This document shows positions 8,190-20,539 of a stretch of DNA of 64,000 nt, one piece after another. This DNA comes from Pseudomonas viridiflava (GTDB lineage: Bacteria; Pseudomonadota; Gammaproteobacteria; Pseudomonadales; Pseudomonadaceae). Each line of letters begins with the position of its first letter. Within the stretch, counting starts at the first letter, position 1. Position numbers and translations under genes: made by a program. The notes beneath the pieces were generated by a model. The model worked only from the letters and a program-made list of their open reading frames with translations. It did no database searches and had not been told where the DNA came from. The DNA is taken from assembly GCF_900580865.1 (NCBI RefSeq), contig NZ_UTBZ01000026.1, positions 310,001 to 374,000 of the forward strand, in the 5' to 3' direction.

Positions 8190-8780
8190 CTAAGTTTCAG
8201 CAATGCCTGCAAATTTCTCACGCAATTTATCTAGAGCACGTTTGTAACGCATTTTTGTCGCACTCAAACCCATGTGCATGATGTCTGCGATCTCCTGAAA
8301 TTCCAGCTCTGCGACAAATCGAAGCACCAGAATTTCACGGTCAATCGGGTTCACATACACCAGCCAGCGATCAAGTCCGCCCTTCTCCTCGGGTTTCGGC
8401 GCCTTTTCTTCAGACGCTTCCTCGAGGGGGTCAAGACTCAATGCGTCCATCAAGCGACGCTTTCGCCGTTCCTTCCGATACTGCGTAATACATTCGTTGT
8501 ACGTGATGCTGTAGAGCCACGTTTTGAACTTCGATTTCCCCTCGAAGTTCTTCAGGCCATACAGCACCTTCAACATGACTTCCTGACAGACATCGTCTGC
8601 GTCGCGATCGTTCCCAAGATATCTCGCACAAACGTTAAATAATGTTCGCTGGTAACGCCGCATCAGTTCTTCATAGGCGCGCGTTACGTGAAAAAGCTCG
8701 GTATGCGAGCGCGCGACCAACTCCTCATCAGAGAGCTCGCGGGGGTCGTAGCGCGTGGATAGCGTTTGGGCTTTATTCAA
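8190..8780 (-). CDS. sigX: ECF sigma factor SigX
   Basis: An extracytoplasmic-function sigma factor of 196 residues that drives oprF and membrane-lipid genes in Pseudomonas. The sigma-2 region is LFNVCARYLGNDRDADDVCQEVMLKVLYGLKNFEGKSKFKTWLYSITYN. A charged linker rich in Glu/Lys (EEASEEKAPKPEEKGG) precedes sigma-4 (NPIDREILVLRFVAELEFQEIADIMHMGLSATKMRYKRALDKL). No anti-sigma gene is adjacent; the neighbours cmpX and cfrX are the genes thought to feed it membrane-state signals. 107 bases separate it from oprF. Confidence 0.96.
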   Translation of the reverse strand: MNKAQTLSTRYDPRELSDEELVARSHTELFHVTRAYEELMRRYQRTLFNVCARYLGNDRDADDVCQEVMLKVLYGLKNFEGKSKFKTWLYSITYNECITQYRKERRKRRLMDALSLDPLEEASEEKAPKPEEKGGLDRWLVYVNPIDREILVLRFVAELEFQEIADIMHMGLSATKMRYKRALDKLREKFAGIAET

Positions 8781-8870
8781 AACAAGTCGTGCCGACAGTC
8801 AGGTCAATGTCCACCGCAACCAGCATCAGCTGGTATTTTGCGGCGGCATACATTAGCAGGGTTTGCCGGA

Positions 8871-9695
8871 TTAGCGGCTACTCACATGCTGTTCCAGCAG
8901 GATCCGATTGGAAAGAGAGACTAGCTCACCCTCATCGGTCAGCAATGTGGTTTTAACCGTGCCGATCTCTTCGATCTGGCCTTCGACCTCGCCAACACGC
9001 ACTTGTTGCCCAACCTGATACAACTCACGCACATAGATTCCCGCAAGAATCTGACCGGCAATTTCCCGGCTTCCCAAACCCATGGCCAGCGCAACGGCCA
9101 GACCAACGGTAATCAAAACGATGACAATCACATGGTTCAGCAGGTCGGTCTTGACCTCAAGCTGACTGATCGCGACCGAGATGCTGATAATGATCACCAG
9201 CCCCTGAGCAATTCGCCCAAGCCCCGAAGCGTAGTCCAGGCCTACGCCTTCTGCCGCCCCGCGCACCAGCCCGTTGGCCAATTGCGCGAGCAAAACACCT
9301 ACCAGCAACACCAGCGCCGCGCCGAATACTTTCGGCAAATAGAGCGCCAACATATCCAGCGTAGCTGAAACTCGCTCAAGGCCAAGGGATTCTGCTGCCG
9401 AAACCAGAAAAATCAGCAGAACGAACCAGTAGACGATTTTGCCGATCAGGGTCGAGATCGGAACTTGCAGCCCCGCACGCGACATCAGTTTAGTCAGGCC
9501 GGTGCCGCCCATCAGGCGATCGAGGCCGAGTTTGGCGAGCAGCTTGGAGAGCAAGGTATCGAGCAGCTTGGCGACAACGAAACCCAACAGCAGCACGACC
9601 AGTGCGCCGAACAGGTTCGGGATGAAGTTGGCTACTTTGGTCCACAACGCAGTCATTGCAGTGACGAGGCTCTGAGTCCAGAGGTCGAGTTCCAT
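8871..9695 (-). CDS. cmpX: MscS-family mechanosensitive channel-like membrane protein CmpX
   Basis: A 274-residue inner-membrane protein upstream of sigX. Four predicted membrane helices (near residues 20-45, 80-105, 120-150 and 165-205) precede a short soluble MscS beta domain (GLGSREIAGQILAGIYVRELYQVGQQVRVGEVEGQIEEIGTVKTTLLTDEGELVSLSN). The ATG at 9695 (MELDLW) is preferred; a TTG six bases upstream would overlap cfrX. In P. aeruginosa CmpX affects SigX activity and membrane homeostasis. Confidence 0.93.
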   Translation of the reverse strand: MELDLWTQSLVTAMTALWTKVANFIPNLFGALVVLLLGFVVAKLLDTLLSKLLAKLGLDRLMGGTGLTKLMSRAGLQVPISTLIGKIVYWFVLLIFLVSAAESLGLERVSATLDMLALYLPKVFGAALVLLVGVLLAQLANGLVRGAAEGVGLDYASGLGRIAQGLVIIISISVAISQLEVKTDLLNHVIVIVLITVGLAVALAMGLGSREIAGQILAGIYVRELYQVGQQVRVGEVEGQIEEIGTVKTTLLTDEGELVSLSNRILLEQHVSSR

Positions 9696-9697
9696 AT

Positions 9698-9946
9698 TCA
9701 ATCAGCCTTATCAGCAGTGCGAGCGGTAGGTTTACGAAGACGGGAAACCGGCGAGACATGGGCCGATCCGTTATTCAGGGCGATCATCAGCGCGGGCAGC
9801 CAGCGGCCCAGCAGGCTGAACAGATCACCGGCGCCGACCTGGCGGTTGGCGGTTTTGAGTACGCGGCCCAGGCACGCATCGTCGTCGCGGCTGGACGGCG
9901 AAGCGTTGAGCATGTCGCGCAAAGACTGTTCAAACGGATCGTGCAT
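9698..9946 (-). CDS. cfrX: Small conserved protein CfrX
   Basis: An 82-residue protein of unknown biochemical function, always between cmaX and cmpX in Pseudomonas. It starts MHDPFEQSLRDML, has one weakly hydrophobic segment (LFSLLGRWLPALMIALNN) and a basic tail. I chose the ATG at 9946, five bases after GAGAGG; the GTG two codons upstream leaves no space for that site. Its stop is two bases from the cmpX start, so it is co-translated. Identified by synteny as much as by sequence. Confidence 0.85.
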   Translation of the reverse strand: MHDPFEQSLRDMLNASPSSRDDDACLGRVLKTANRQVGAGDLFSLLGRWLPALMIALNNGSAHVSPVSRLRKPTARTADKAD

Positions 9947-10009
9947 ACGCACCTCTCGTGATGTCTGTGAAAGACGCGGGCAGATTTGGTCGGGTCACAT
10001 GCGCCATCG

Positions 10010-11005
10010 TCAGACCCAGCGCAAACGACGGAATAACCACCACTGACCGAAGGCCAGAGCGAGCACCGTCAAGCAGGCGATCAGGAACCCGTAAGGGCTG
10101 CTGGCGAATGGAATTCCGCCAACGTTGATGCCCAGCAGACCGGTGATGAAACTCATTGGCAAAAAGATGCAGGTGATGATCCCGAAGCGATACATCGTGC
10201 GATTCATACGCTCGCTCAAACGCCGGTCTTCGGCCTCCAGCACAAGCCCCACGCGCTCTCGGGTCAATTCGAGCTCTTCGAGATAACGGGTCAGGCTGTT
10301 GTTCAATTCGTTCCAGTAGTCGGCATCGTCGTCGACAAACCAAGGCAGTTTTATCCGCGTGAGTTGTCCGAAGATATCCCGCTGCGGTGCAAGAAAACGC
10401 TTCAGCCCGGCCGCCCTGCGCCGGATGTGCAAAATGGCGCCATGCTCAGGGGTATACCGTTCGTCGGCATCCATCTTTTCTTCTTCCTCATCGGCGATTT
10501 CCGAGAGGCAAGTGACCAGATCCTGCACCTTGTTGGTGAGGAACTGCGCCAGATAAAGGATCAGTTCAGAGGAGGTTTTCGGGCCTTTGCCGTCCGCCAA
10601 TTGCACCAGCAGTTCATCGGTGGCACGCAATGGGCGCAAACGCAGGGAAATCACCCGTTGCGCCGAAGCGAAAATCCGCACCGAGACCATGTCTTCCGGC
10701 TCGGCGCCAGGATTTAGATTGACCCCGCGTAAAAACAGCAGCAGCTCGGAATCCGGGAGCGGCAACAGGCGCGGACGCGTGTTTTCTTCCAGTAGCAGGT
10801 CGCAGGTGAATTCGTTGAGACCGCTGGATTTGCGCAGCCAGGTCTGGGTCTGCGGATGGCTGCGATCCCAATGCAGCCACAGGCTTTCATGCGCCTGCAG
10901 CTGCAAATCGTCGAGCTCAGTCCGGGCTATCGAACGCGCACCGCCTTTTCCGTCCAGCACCAGGGCATGCACCAGCCCCCATTGCGCGTTTTCTTCCTCG
11001 AACAT
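10010..11005 (-). CDS. cmaX: CorA-type divalent cation transporter CmaX
   Basis: A 331-residue protein of the CorA/ZntB family. A long soluble N-terminal domain (charged, with EEEEKMDADERYTPEHGAILHIRRR coiled-coil-like helix) precedes two C-terminal membrane helices (FGIITCIFLPMSFITGLLGINVGG and FLIACLTVLALAFGQWWLF). The loop motif is GINVGGIP, not the CorA GMN, which places it with ZntB/CmaX-like transporters. The start at 11005 (MFEEEN) has AAAGGG at good spacing; an ATG two codons upstream is also possible. First gene of the cmaX-cfrX-cmpX block. Confidence 0.92.
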   Translation of the reverse strand: MFEEENAQWGLVHALVLDGKGGARSIARTELDDLQLQAHESLWLHWDRSHPQTQTWLRKSSGLNEFTCDLLLEENTRPRLLPLPDSELLLFLRGVNLNPGAEPEDMVSVRIFASAQRVISLRLRPLRATDELLVQLADGKGPKTSSELILYLAQFLTNKVQDLVTCLSEIADEEEEKMDADERYTPEHGAILHIRRRAAGLKRFLAPQRDIFGQLTRIKLPWFVDDDADYWNELNNSLTRYLEELELTRERVGLVLEAEDRRLSERMNRTMYRFGIITCIFLPMSFITGLLGINVGGIPFASSPYGFLIACLTVLALAFGQWWLFRRLRWV

Positions 11006-11026
11006 CCGCATCCCTTTGTCGAAAGC

Positions 11027-11518
11027 TTATTCAGGCATCTTCAGCGGACTCGGCGAGACGATCACGCCGTTGTTGTCCGCATAAATGTATTGGCCCGGGT
11101 GGAACGTCACACCGGCAAAAGTCACCGGGACGTTGAGGTCGCCGATACCACGTTTTTCGGTTTTCATCGGATGGCTGGCCAGTGCCTGCACGCCCAGATC
11201 GGTCTGGGCAATCACGTCGACGTCACGGATGCAGCCGTAGATCACCAGCCCTTCCCAACCGTTTTTAGCGGCTTTCTCGGCGATCATGTCGCCCAGCAGC
11301 GCGCGGCGCAGCGAACCGCCGCCATCGACCACCAGCACCTTGCCGTTGCCCTTGAGTTCAGCCTGTTCCTTAACCAGCGAGTTGTCTTCGAAGCATTTGA
11401 TGGTCACGATTTCACCGCCGAACGAATCACGGCCGCCGAAATTGCTGAACATCGGTTCCAGCACCTGCACCAGCTCCGGATAGGCGTCGCACAGGTCAGG
11501 CGTAAGGTAATGGTTCAT
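11027..11518 (-). CDS. rraA: Ribonuclease E activity regulator RraA
   Basis: A 163-residue RraA-family protein (demethylmenaquinone methyltransferase-like fold). Recognisable stretches are [50 protein letters not shown] and GCIRDVDVI. In Enterobacteria RraA binds RNase E and inhibits it; members of the same fold can also be 4-hydroxy-4-methyl-2-oxoglutarate aldolases, and the [13 protein letters not shown] and GCIRD metal/substrate regions are shared, so aldolase activity cannot be ruled out. Its start is preceded by AGGAG (ACAGGAGTTTTTCG). Confidence 0.93.
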   Translation of the reverse strand: MNHYLTPDLCDAYPELVQVLEPMFSNFGGRDSFGGEIVTIKCFEDNSLVKEQAELKGNGKVLVVDGGGSLRRALLGDMIAEKAAKNGWEGLVIYGCIRDVDVIAQTDLGVQALASHPMKTEKRGIGDLNVPVTFAGVTFHPGQYIYADNNGVIVSPSPLKMPE

Positions 11519-11745
11519 CGAAAAACTCCTGTAACAAGGAAGACGATCAAGGATGACGCATTCTTTTGAGACGATCTCCGGCGGTCGCTGTTTACCTTAG
11601 TCCATCCCATGGTCGCTGAACGAACCTGAACAAACCCTGAAACGTAATCGCTAAACAGCCACCAAAAATGACCAGAACCGCACAATGCGTCATATCTTAG
11701 CCGCAAGCCAACCTGAACGAAATGCCCAGTTCACGGCCGCAACGC

Positions 11746-12735
11746 TCAGACCGCAGCAGCCAGATCCGGCTTCTCGCCCAGCAACGGCGTCTGCTGATCC
11801 TTCAACCAGCGCGCCACCATTGGCCACACCTCAGTCTGCGCCGCTTTGCTCACCAACATTTCGACATGGCCGAAATTATCGTTGAAGCCCTGCTCGCGGC
11901 CCAGGTTGATGAACTGCTTGTGCTCCGAGCCGATCTGCTCGAACAATTTGCGGCAGGCCCAGGCCGGATCCTGATGATCGCCCGCTGCGCTCACTGCCAG
12001 CACCGGCACCTGAACATCAGCCAGACCCGCCCACCAATCCTTGTCCTTGTCGCCAAAACGGCCGAACAAGCCGTACCAGCGCATGCTTTCCAGAGCCAGT
12101 CCGATCGGCTCATCTTCCGGGCCGCGCTTGAGGCGCGAACCCGACAGCTGTGCGAAGCGCTTGAGAATGAAGCGCCCGCTCCACTCAACCGGCGGAATTT
12201 TCAGCGGCCAGTAAGTACGGCTGACCTGGGTGCCGAAAAACGCCGCCGAAGCCACTGCCGGTTCGCCAAGATATTCGCCACCGAGCGCCGCCGCCAGGGT
12301 AATGCCGCCCAGCGAATGGCCGATCCAGTGCGGAATCTGTCCGCTCTGCTCACGCACGAACGCGGCAATCGCCGGCAGATCGTAACGGGCATAGTCGGCG
12401 ACACGATTGCGCCGGTATTCCTCGTTGCGCTGCGACAAACCGTGGCCGCGCATCTCGGGGATCCACACGTCAAAACCCAGACGCGTCAGATACGCGCCCA
12501 GGCCCAGACCTTTGGGTGAAAACCAGAAGCGCCGATTGGAAAAACTGCCATGCAGCAAAATCACCGGCACACCGCGTGGCGTCGAGTCATCGGCCATACC
12601 CAAACGGGTCACAGCGATTTCCACGAACCAGTCGGGACTGTTGCCGGGTTTCAGTCGATACACGTCTTCGCTCAGATCACCGCGCCGTTCGGCGCTGATC
12701 AGGGCGACAGGAAACAGGTTGCTGCTGCTTTGCAT
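11746..12735 (-). CDS. Alpha/beta hydrolase
   Basis: A 329-residue serine hydrolase fold. The HG oxyanion motif (VILLHGSFSNRRFW) is followed by the nucleophile elbow GHSLGG with S141, an acid region (VLAVSAAGDHQDPAWACRKL, Asp in AAGD) and the C-terminal His in NDNFGHVEMLVSK. No signal peptide is evident. I chose ATG 12735 (MQSSSN); a start five codons upstream is possible. Substrate unknown; it resembles lipase/esterase-like proteins rather than any characterised family I can name. Monocistronic, following the ppsA terminator. Confidence 0.85.
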   Translation of the reverse strand: MQSSSNLFPVALISAERRGDLSEDVYRLKPGNSPDWFVEIAVTRLGMADDSTPRGVPVILLHGSFSNRRFWFSPKGLGLGAYLTRLGFDVWIPEMRGHGLSQRNEEYRRNRVADYARYDLPAIAAFVREQSGQIPHWIGHSLGGITLAAALGGEYLGEPAVASAAFFGTQVSRTYWPLKIPPVEWSGRFILKRFAQLSGSRLKRGPEDEPIGLALESMRWYGLFGRFGDKDKDWWAGLADVQVPVLAVSAAGDHQDPAWACRKLFEQIGSEHKQFINLGREQGFNDNFGHVEMLVSKAAQTEVWPMVARWLKDQQTPLLGEKPDLAAAV

Positions 12736-12754
12736 AATGCTCTTGCACAAAAAA

Positions 12755-12780
12755 GGGCGGCATCTACAGGAGCCCGCCCT
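12755..12780 (-). terminator. Intrinsic terminator downstream of ppsA
   Basis: On the minus strand the sequence reads AGGGCGGG, a 10-base loop, then CCGCCCT followed by TTTTTG. It lies between the REP-A pair after ppsA and the hydrolase start. Confidence 0.75.
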
Positions 12781-12803
12781 AATTGAATCTCAAAGCCCTG
12801 CCC

Positions 12804-12895
12804 TTGTGAGAGCGAGCCTGCTCGCGAAAGCGGTGTATCAGCCAACATCCATGGCGGATGTTGCTCCGTCTTCGCGAGCAGGCTCGCTCCCACAG
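12804..12895. repeat. REP-A inverted pair after ppsA
   Basis: Left arm TGAGAGCGAGCCTGCTCGCG (one substitution in GTGGGAG) and right arm TTCGCGAGCAGGCTCGCTCC lie 40 bases apart, with an inner palindrome AACATCCATGGCGGATGTT between them. Confidence 0.9.
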
Positions 12896-12918
12896 GGAAC
12901 GGGCCGTTCACATACTTA

Positions 12919-15294
<2,376 letters not shown>

Positions 15295-15468
15295 GGTGAT
15301 CTCTCCACTAACTGTGTTGGAAAAGCTCAGAAACCGGCGGCCCGGGGGAGCCTTGGCCGGTTGTATGGCCTGGACCTGGAAAATAAGTGAGAATGCTGGC
15401 CATTGGCGGCCGGCAAATCGCGCCTATCATATCCAAGATTGATGACTAGCTTAAGGCCCAAGGTGCAA

Positions 15469-16287
15469 ATGAAACGATCTGCTTTCTTCATCTCCGATGG
15501 CACCGGCATCACTGCCGAAACCCTGGGTCAAAGCCTTCTGGCGCAGTTCGAAAACATTACCTTCAGCAAATTCACGCGACCGTACATCGACAGCGTGGAT
15601 AAAGCGCGGGCCATGGTACAACAAATCAACAAAGCCGCCGAAACCGACGGCTTCCGCCCGATCATCTTCGATACCATCGTCAATCAGGACATCCGTGAGA
15701 TTCTCGCAACCTCCAATGGTTTCATGATCGACATTTTCTCGACCTTTCTTGCCCCGCTTGAGCAGGAACTGACCGAGCATTCTTCCTACACCGTTGGCAA
15801 GTCCCACTCGATCGGGCACAACTCCAATTACATGGAGCGCATCGAGGCGGTGAACTTCGCCCTCGACAATGACGACGGTGCGCGCACGCACTATTACGAC
15901 AAAGCCGATTTGATACTAGTGGGCGTGTCGCGATGCGGCAAAACGCCGACGTGTCTGTACATGGCCATGCAGTTCGGCATCCGCGCGGCCAACTATCCGC
16001 TGACCGAAGACGACATGGAGCGCCTGACCCTGCCGACGGCCCTGCGCGCCCACCAGCACAAGCTGTTCGGCCTGACCATCGACCCGGACCGCCTCACCGC
16101 GATCCGCAACGAGCGTAAGCCCAACAGCCGTTATTCGAGCTACGCCCAATGCGAATTCGAAGTGCGCGAAGTGGAAAACCTGTTCCGCCGCGAGAACATC
16201 CCCAACATCAACTCCACGCATTTTTCGGTGGAAGAGATTTCGGCGAAGATTCTGGTGGAGAAAGGTGTGGAGCGGCGGTTCAAATAG
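15469..16287 (+). CDS. ppsR: PEP synthase regulatory protein (bifunctional kinase/pyrophosphorylase)
   Basis: A 272-residue DUF299 protein that inactivates PEP synthase by ADP-dependent phosphorylation of a threonine next to the catalytic histidine, and reactivates it by phosphate-dependent phosphorolysis. The start of the protein is [20 protein letters not shown], and the P-loop-like motif [15 protein letters not shown] lies near residue 152. I chose ATG 15469, after AAGG at 15453-15462; the longer frame from 15403 adds a tail not seen in the family. Divergent from ppsA, its target. Confidence 0.96.
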   Translation: MKRSAFFISDGTGITAETLGQSLLAQFENITFSKFTRPYIDSVDKARAMVQQINKAAETDGFRPIIFDTIVNQDIREILATSNGFMIDIFSTFLAPLEQELTEHSSYTVGKSHSIGHNSNYMERIEAVNFALDNDDGARTHYYDKADLILVGVSRCGKTPTCLYMAMQFGIRAANYPLTEDDMERLTLPTALRAHQHKLFGLTIDPDRLTAIRNERKPNSRYSSYAQCEFEVREVENLFRRENIPNINSTHFSVEEISAKILVEKGVERRFK

Positions 16288-16310
16288 TTCTGCATTGCCT
16301 GATCTGACGC

Positions 16311-16402
16311 CTTCGCGAGCAAGCTCGCTCCCACAGGTTTCTCGAGTGTCTGCAAATTTTGCATTCACCACAAAACCCTGTGGGAGCGAGCTTGCTCGCG
16401 AA
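16311..16402. repeat. REP-A inverted pair between ppsR and the MocR gene
   Basis: Arms TTCGCGAGCAAGCTCGCTCC and GTGGGAGCGAGCTTGCTCGC are separated by ~45 bases and fill the gap between two convergent genes. Confidence 0.92.
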
Positions 16403-16408
16403 GAACGA

Positions 16409-17818
16409 CTACGCGGTTTCAGTTAATGCCCGCGCCAAAGCCTCGAATCCACTAAGCAATAACCGATCATCCCCCACCGCATTACACACACTCACCCGAA
16501 CAAACTGCGGCACCGCTGCATGCCCCACCGCAAACGCCTCAGCGGTGGCCACCAGATAGTTGTTCTCCTTCAACTCCGCGGCAATCTGCGACGCCCGCCA
16601 CAGCTCAGGCACCTCCACCCAGAAGTGCGGGCTGTAAGGGTGAGCCTTGTAATTCAAACCCTGCAGGACAGGCGCCACCAAGGCCTTGCGCCGAGCAATT
16701 TCGCTGATCTGCTCGTCCAGCAAACACTCGGCCATACCGCTTTCAATCCACAGGCTCGCCACTTCCATCGATAACGGATTGGCCATCCAGCACGTTGCAC
16801 GAATGGCGGCACTCAAACGCCCGACCAGCGGCTGCGGCGCGTGCAGATAACCGACGCGCAATCCGGCGGAAACCGCTTTGCTCAAACTGCCGATCAACAC
16901 CGAACGCTCCGGCGCGAAATAACTCAGCGGCAACGGGCGCTGACGATCCAGAACCGCATGGGCTTCGTCTTCGATAATCAATAGATTGTGCTGGCGGCAG
17001 ATATCGGCAATCGCCTCGCGCCGTGGGATCGACATCACAGCGGCTGTAGGATTCTGGATCGTCGGCGTGCAATACAGCGCCGAAACACGATGTTGACGGC
17101 AGATGCCCTCCAGTGCCGACGGCACAAGTCCTTCGTCATCCATCGCCGCGCCGATGAGTTTTATCCCGAGCTGACGTGCGACGCCGATCAATCCAGGGTA
17201 GGACAGATGCTCGGTCACAACGGTGTCGCCGGCCTTGAGCAAGCCCATCAACGTGCACAGCAGACCATGCTGGCCGCCGTTGACGCACAACACCTGATCG
17301 GCATGCGGGACATACGCCGCATGCTGCAACCACACCGCCCCGGCCAATCGGTGCCGGGCTAAACCGCCTTCAGCGGTGTACCCGGTCAATTGCTGCAACA
17401 CCCGCGGATCACTGGCCAGGTCTTGCAGGCTCTGGCTCAAGAATGCCGCTTCCTGCGCTGGAATCGGCTGGTTGCGGCTCATATCGAAACAGGCTGACGG
17501 CTCATCGCTGACATTGCGAAAGCCTTTGTCCTGCGGCCGCTCCATCCCGCGCTGACGCACGTAAGTACCATCGCCTACACGAGCCACCACCCATCCGACA
17601 CGCTCCAGTTCACCGTAAGCACGGCTGACGGTGCCGATTGTCACGCCCAGGCTGTCGGCCAACAAGCGGTGAGGCGGCAGTTTGCTACCGGCTTCGATAA
17701 CGCCTTCGTCGATGGCTTTTTCTACCGCATCAGCGAGGCGTTTGTACTTCACGCCGACGCCATTGCTGAGTCCGTCACGGAGGATTGACACCATGGCAAT
17801 ACTTACTTTGACAGTCAT
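16409..17818 (-). CDS. MocR-type regulator: GntR winged helix fused to class I aminotransferase
   Basis: A 469-residue PLP-dependent transcription regulator. The N-terminal winged helix is YKRLADAVEKAIDEGVIEAGSKLPPHRLLADSLGVTIGTVSRAYGELERVGWV. After a linker the aminotransferase fold follows, with NGGQHGL, IIEDEAHAVL and the PLP lysine K314 in GSLSKAVSAGLRVGY. Start at 17818 has GGGGCGAG upstream; MVSILRDG at 17794 is an alternative. Divergent from a DMT exporter 90 bases away, which is the probable target, as for many MocR proteins. Ligand unknown. Confidence 0.92.
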   Translation of the reverse strand: MTVKVSIAMVSILRDGLSNGVGVKYKRLADAVEKAIDEGVIEAGSKLPPHRLLADSLGVTIGTVSRAYGELERVGWVVARVGDGTYVRQRGMERPQDKGFRNVSDEPSACFDMSRNQPIPAQEAAFLSQSLQDLASDPRVLQQLTGYTAEGGLARHRLAGAVWLQHAAYVPHADQVLCVNGGQHGLLCTLMGLLKAGDTVVTEHLSYPGLIGVARQLGIKLIGAAMDDEGLVPSALEGICRQHRVSALYCTPTIQNPTAAVMSIPRREAIADICRQHNLLIIEDEAHAVLDRQRPLPLSYFAPERSVLIGSLSKAVSAGLRVGYLHAPQPLVGRLSAAIRATCWMANPLSMEVASLWIESGMAECLLDEQISEIARRKALVAPVLQGLNYKAHPYSPHFWVEVPELWRASQIAAELKENNYLVATAEAFAVGHAAVPQFVRVSVCNAVGDDRLLLSGFEALARALTETA

Positions 17819-17908
17819 TCTCGCCCCGAATAGCGTGCTTAAAACAGGTCAAATCAGAAATAGACCCTTTCTGTAATCAGGTCAATTCTGCCGCTCGGAG
17901 TACATCTC

Positions 17909-18847
17909 ATGTCGACCGCTGTCAGCACCCCGATAAACATCAGCAAACCCTGGCTCGCCGGAGTAATCACCAGCACGCTGTTTCTGATCGTCTGCCTGAG
18001 CTGGGGCACCACTTGGCTCGGGATCAAGATCGCGGTGGAAAGCGTGCCGCCGCTGACCGCCGCCGGGCTGCGCTTTCTGATTGCTTTTCCGCTGTTCCTG
18101 AGCTTTGCGCTGTTGCGCAAGGAACCGCTGTTGTTTCCCAGAAAAAGCCGCTGGTTTTTTGTTTTCGTCACGCTGTCGTATTTCAGCCTGCCCTACTACC
18201 TGCTCAACTATGGCGAAATGCATGTGTCATCGGGGCTGACAGCGCTGCTGTTCAGTTGCATGCCGGTGTTTATCCTGCTGTTTTCCGCGTTGTTTCTGCG
18301 CGAGAAAATCTACCCGTCGCAGATGCTCGGTATCGCGATCGGCTTTGCCAGTCTGTTCATGATTATCCGCAGTCAGGGCTTACATCTGGATCAGGCCGAA
18401 TGGCTTGGCGTGCTGGCGATTCTATGTGCGGCGGTGATGCATGCGCTGTGCTACGTGGTGACGAAAAAACATGGCAGCGCGATCAGCGTGATCACCTACA
18501 ACACCCTGCCGATCGGTATCGCCGGGCTGATGTTATTTATTGTCGGCTTAAGCGTTGAAGTGCCGGTGTTTGCGCAGGTGACAGCACGTTCGTGGGGCGC
18601 CCTGCTTTATCTCGGGCTGGTGGCCTCGGTGGGCGGATTCATCGTTTACTTTTTACTGCTTAAACGCTTGAGCCCGATCATTCTGTCGTTCGTGTTTATC
18701 ATTTTCCCGGTGTTCGCCGTGATCATCGGCGCCTGGTACGAGGGACAAACCCTGTCCCGGGAGCTGATGATCTATTCGGCGATTTTGTTGAGCGGTTTTG
18801 CGATCACCAAGTTGCCCATCGAAAAATGGCGTACGCGGTCCGTGTAG
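17909..18847 (+). CDS. EamA/DMT-family transporter
   Basis: A 312-residue inner-membrane protein with ten predicted helices and two EamA repeats; the first begins at TSTLFLIVCLSWGTTWLGIKIAVESVPPL and includes LLFSCMPVFILLFSALFLREKI, and the second begins near LGVLAILCAAVMHALCYVVTKKHG. Such proteins export amino acids or related metabolites; substrate cannot be read from sequence. Divergent from the MocR regulator. The stop codon TAG is formed by the first bases of a REP-B element. Confidence 0.92.
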   Translation: MSTAVSTPINISKPWLAGVITSTLFLIVCLSWGTTWLGIKIAVESVPPLTAAGLRFLIAFPLFLSFALLRKEPLLFPRKSRWFFVFVTLSYFSLPYYLLNYGEMHVSSGLTALLFSCMPVFILLFSALFLREKIYPSQMLGIAIGFASLFMIIRSQGLHLDQAEWLGVLAILCAAVMHALCYVVTKKHGSAISVITYNTLPIGIAGLMLFIVGLSVEVPVFAQVTARSWGALLYLGLVASVGGFIVYFLLLKRLSPIILSFVFIIFPVFAVIIGAWYEGQTLSRELMIYSAILLSGFAITKLPIEKWRTRSV

Positions 18848-18929
18848 GAGCTGCCGAAGGCTGCGATCTTTTGATCTTGTTTTTTACAATCAAAGTCAAA
18901 AGATCGCAGCCTGCGGCAGCTCCTACAGG
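18844..18929. repeat. REP-B inverted pair between the DMT transporter and prpD
   Basis: TGTAGGAGCTGCCGAAGGCTGC...CTTTTGATCTTG and its inverse AAAAGATCGCAGCCTGCGGC...CTCCTACAG flank a T-rich loop. It sits between convergent genes and could terminate both transcripts. Confidence 0.92.
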
Positions 18930-18936
18930 TTTTTCG

Positions 18937-20421
18937 TCAGATCACAAGTAGGTCGACGAAACGGTTTACCGGAGTGGACTCCAGCTGCGTCTGATCCTTG
19001 CACAACGCGAAGATTTCGCCGCTGCGCTGGACGGTGAAACGTGTGGCCAGGTTGGCTTTGAACTTGTCTTCGAGTAATGGAATGCCCTCGACACGGCGGC
19101 GGCGATGACCGATCGGGTATTCCACCACGACGTTGTCGGTGCTGCTGCCGTCCTTGAAAAAAACCTGCACGGCGTTGGGGATCGAGCGTTTGTCGGCCTC
19201 CAGATATTCGCGGGTGAAGCGCGGCTCTTCGACGATGACCATTTTCTCGCGCAGCACATCGATGACCGGATGCGCCTTGTGGAAATCGTCCTCGTACTGC
19301 TCGGCGACTAGATTGCCGAATGCCAGCGGCACGGCGGTCATGTACTGGATGCAGTGGTCGCGGTCAGCGGCGTTGGCCAGCGGCCCGACCTTGGAAATAA
19401 TGCGAATCGCCGATTCGTGGGTGGTGATGATGATTTTGTCGATTTCGTGCAGGCGATTGCGCACTTGCGGGTGCAAGGTCACCGCGGCTTCGCAGGCAGT
19501 TTGCGCATGGAACTCAGCAGGGAAGCTGATCTTGAAAAGGACGTTTTCCATTACGTAACTGCCAAACGGCCGCGAGAAACTGAAGGCGCGTTTGTCTTCG
19601 GGTTTCAATTCCAGATCGCTGTTGGTGTGGCTGAACAGCACGTCATAGAAGCCCCACTGTTTCGCAGTCAGCACTCCGGGAATGCCCATTTCGCCGCGCA
19701 TGGCGATATCGGCCAAACGCACGCCACGACTCGACGCATCCCCCGCTGCCCAGGATTTTCGCGAGCCGGCGTTCGGCGCATGCCGATAGGTGCGCAGCGC
19801 CTGACCATCGGCGAACGCATGGGAAAGCGCCGACAACAATTGCTCGCGATTGGCGCCCATCAGTTTGGCGGTAACGGCGGTCGAGGCGACTTTCACCAGG
19901 ATGACGTGATCAAGCCCTACGCGATTGAAGGAGTTTTCCAGTGCAATCACGCCTTGAATCTCGTGGGCCATGATCATCGCTTCGAGCACATCGCGAATGG
20001 TCAGCGGTGACTCACCGTTGGCTACGCGTTTCTGCGAGAGATGATCGGCCACGGCGAGAATTCCGCCGAGGTTGTCCGAGGGATGGCCCCATTCGGCGGC
20101 GAGCCAGGTGTCGTTGTAGTCGAGCCAGCGGACAATGCAGCCGATGTCCCACGCGGCTTTGACCGGGTCGAGGCGATAAGACGTACCTGGGACTCGCGCA
20201 CCGAACGGCACGACGGTGCCTTCGACGATTGGGCCGAGATGCTTGGTGCATTCGGGGAAGCGCAGGGCCAGCAGGCCGCAGCCCAGCGTGTCCATCAGGC
20301 AATTGCGGGCGGTGTCGAGGGCTTCGGCAGAGGTGACTTTGAAGGTGAGGACGTAGTCGGCGATGTCCTGCAGGACATGGTCGTAGTCGGGGCGGTTGTT
20401 CAGGTCGACGTTGGCGCTCAT
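18937..20421 (-). CDS. prpD: 2-methylcitrate dehydratase PrpD
   Basis: Dehydrates 2-methylcitrate in propionate catabolism. The 494-residue MmgE/PrpD-family protein is normal length; typical stretches are [68 protein letters not shown] and [14 protein letters not shown]. Last gene of the prp operon, separated from prpF by ~500 bases holding a tandem-repeat element. Since acnD and prpF already provide a cofactor-dependent dehydratase route, the operon carries both dehydratase systems, as in P. aeruginosa. Confidence 0.97.
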   Translation of the reverse strand: MSANVDLNNRPDYDHVLQDIADYVLTFKVTSAEALDTARNCLMDTLGCGLLALRFPECTKHLGPIVEGTVVPFGARVPGTSYRLDPVKAAWDIGCIVRWLDYNDTWLAAEWGHPSDNLGGILAVADHLSQKRVANGESPLTIRDVLEAMIMAHEIQGVIALENSFNRVGLDHVILVKVASTAVTAKLMGANREQLLSALSHAFADGQALRTYRHAPNAGSRKSWAAGDASSRGVRLADIAMRGEMGIPGVLTAKQWGFYDVLFSHTNSDLELKPEDKRAFSFSRPFGSYVMENVLFKISFPAEFHAQTACEAAVTLHPQVRNRLHEIDKIIITTHESAIRIISKVGPLANAADRDHCIQYMTAVPLAFGNLVAEQYEDDFHKAHPVIDVLREKMVIVEEPRFTREYLEADKRSIPNAVQVFFKDGSSTDNVVVEYPIGHRRRRVEGIPLLEDKFKANLATRFTVQRSGEIFALCKDQTQLESTPVNRFVDLLVI

Positions 20422-20539
20422 TGCGGTTCTCCTGTGCGGGAATGATGAGTGGGTGCGGTCTTCCTCAGGGCTTGGCGGGTTTGGTCTGGTTGATTGCAGG
20501 TCTGGGGCGCCTGCTTGTTTTGTGTTTCTTCAGTGAGTG

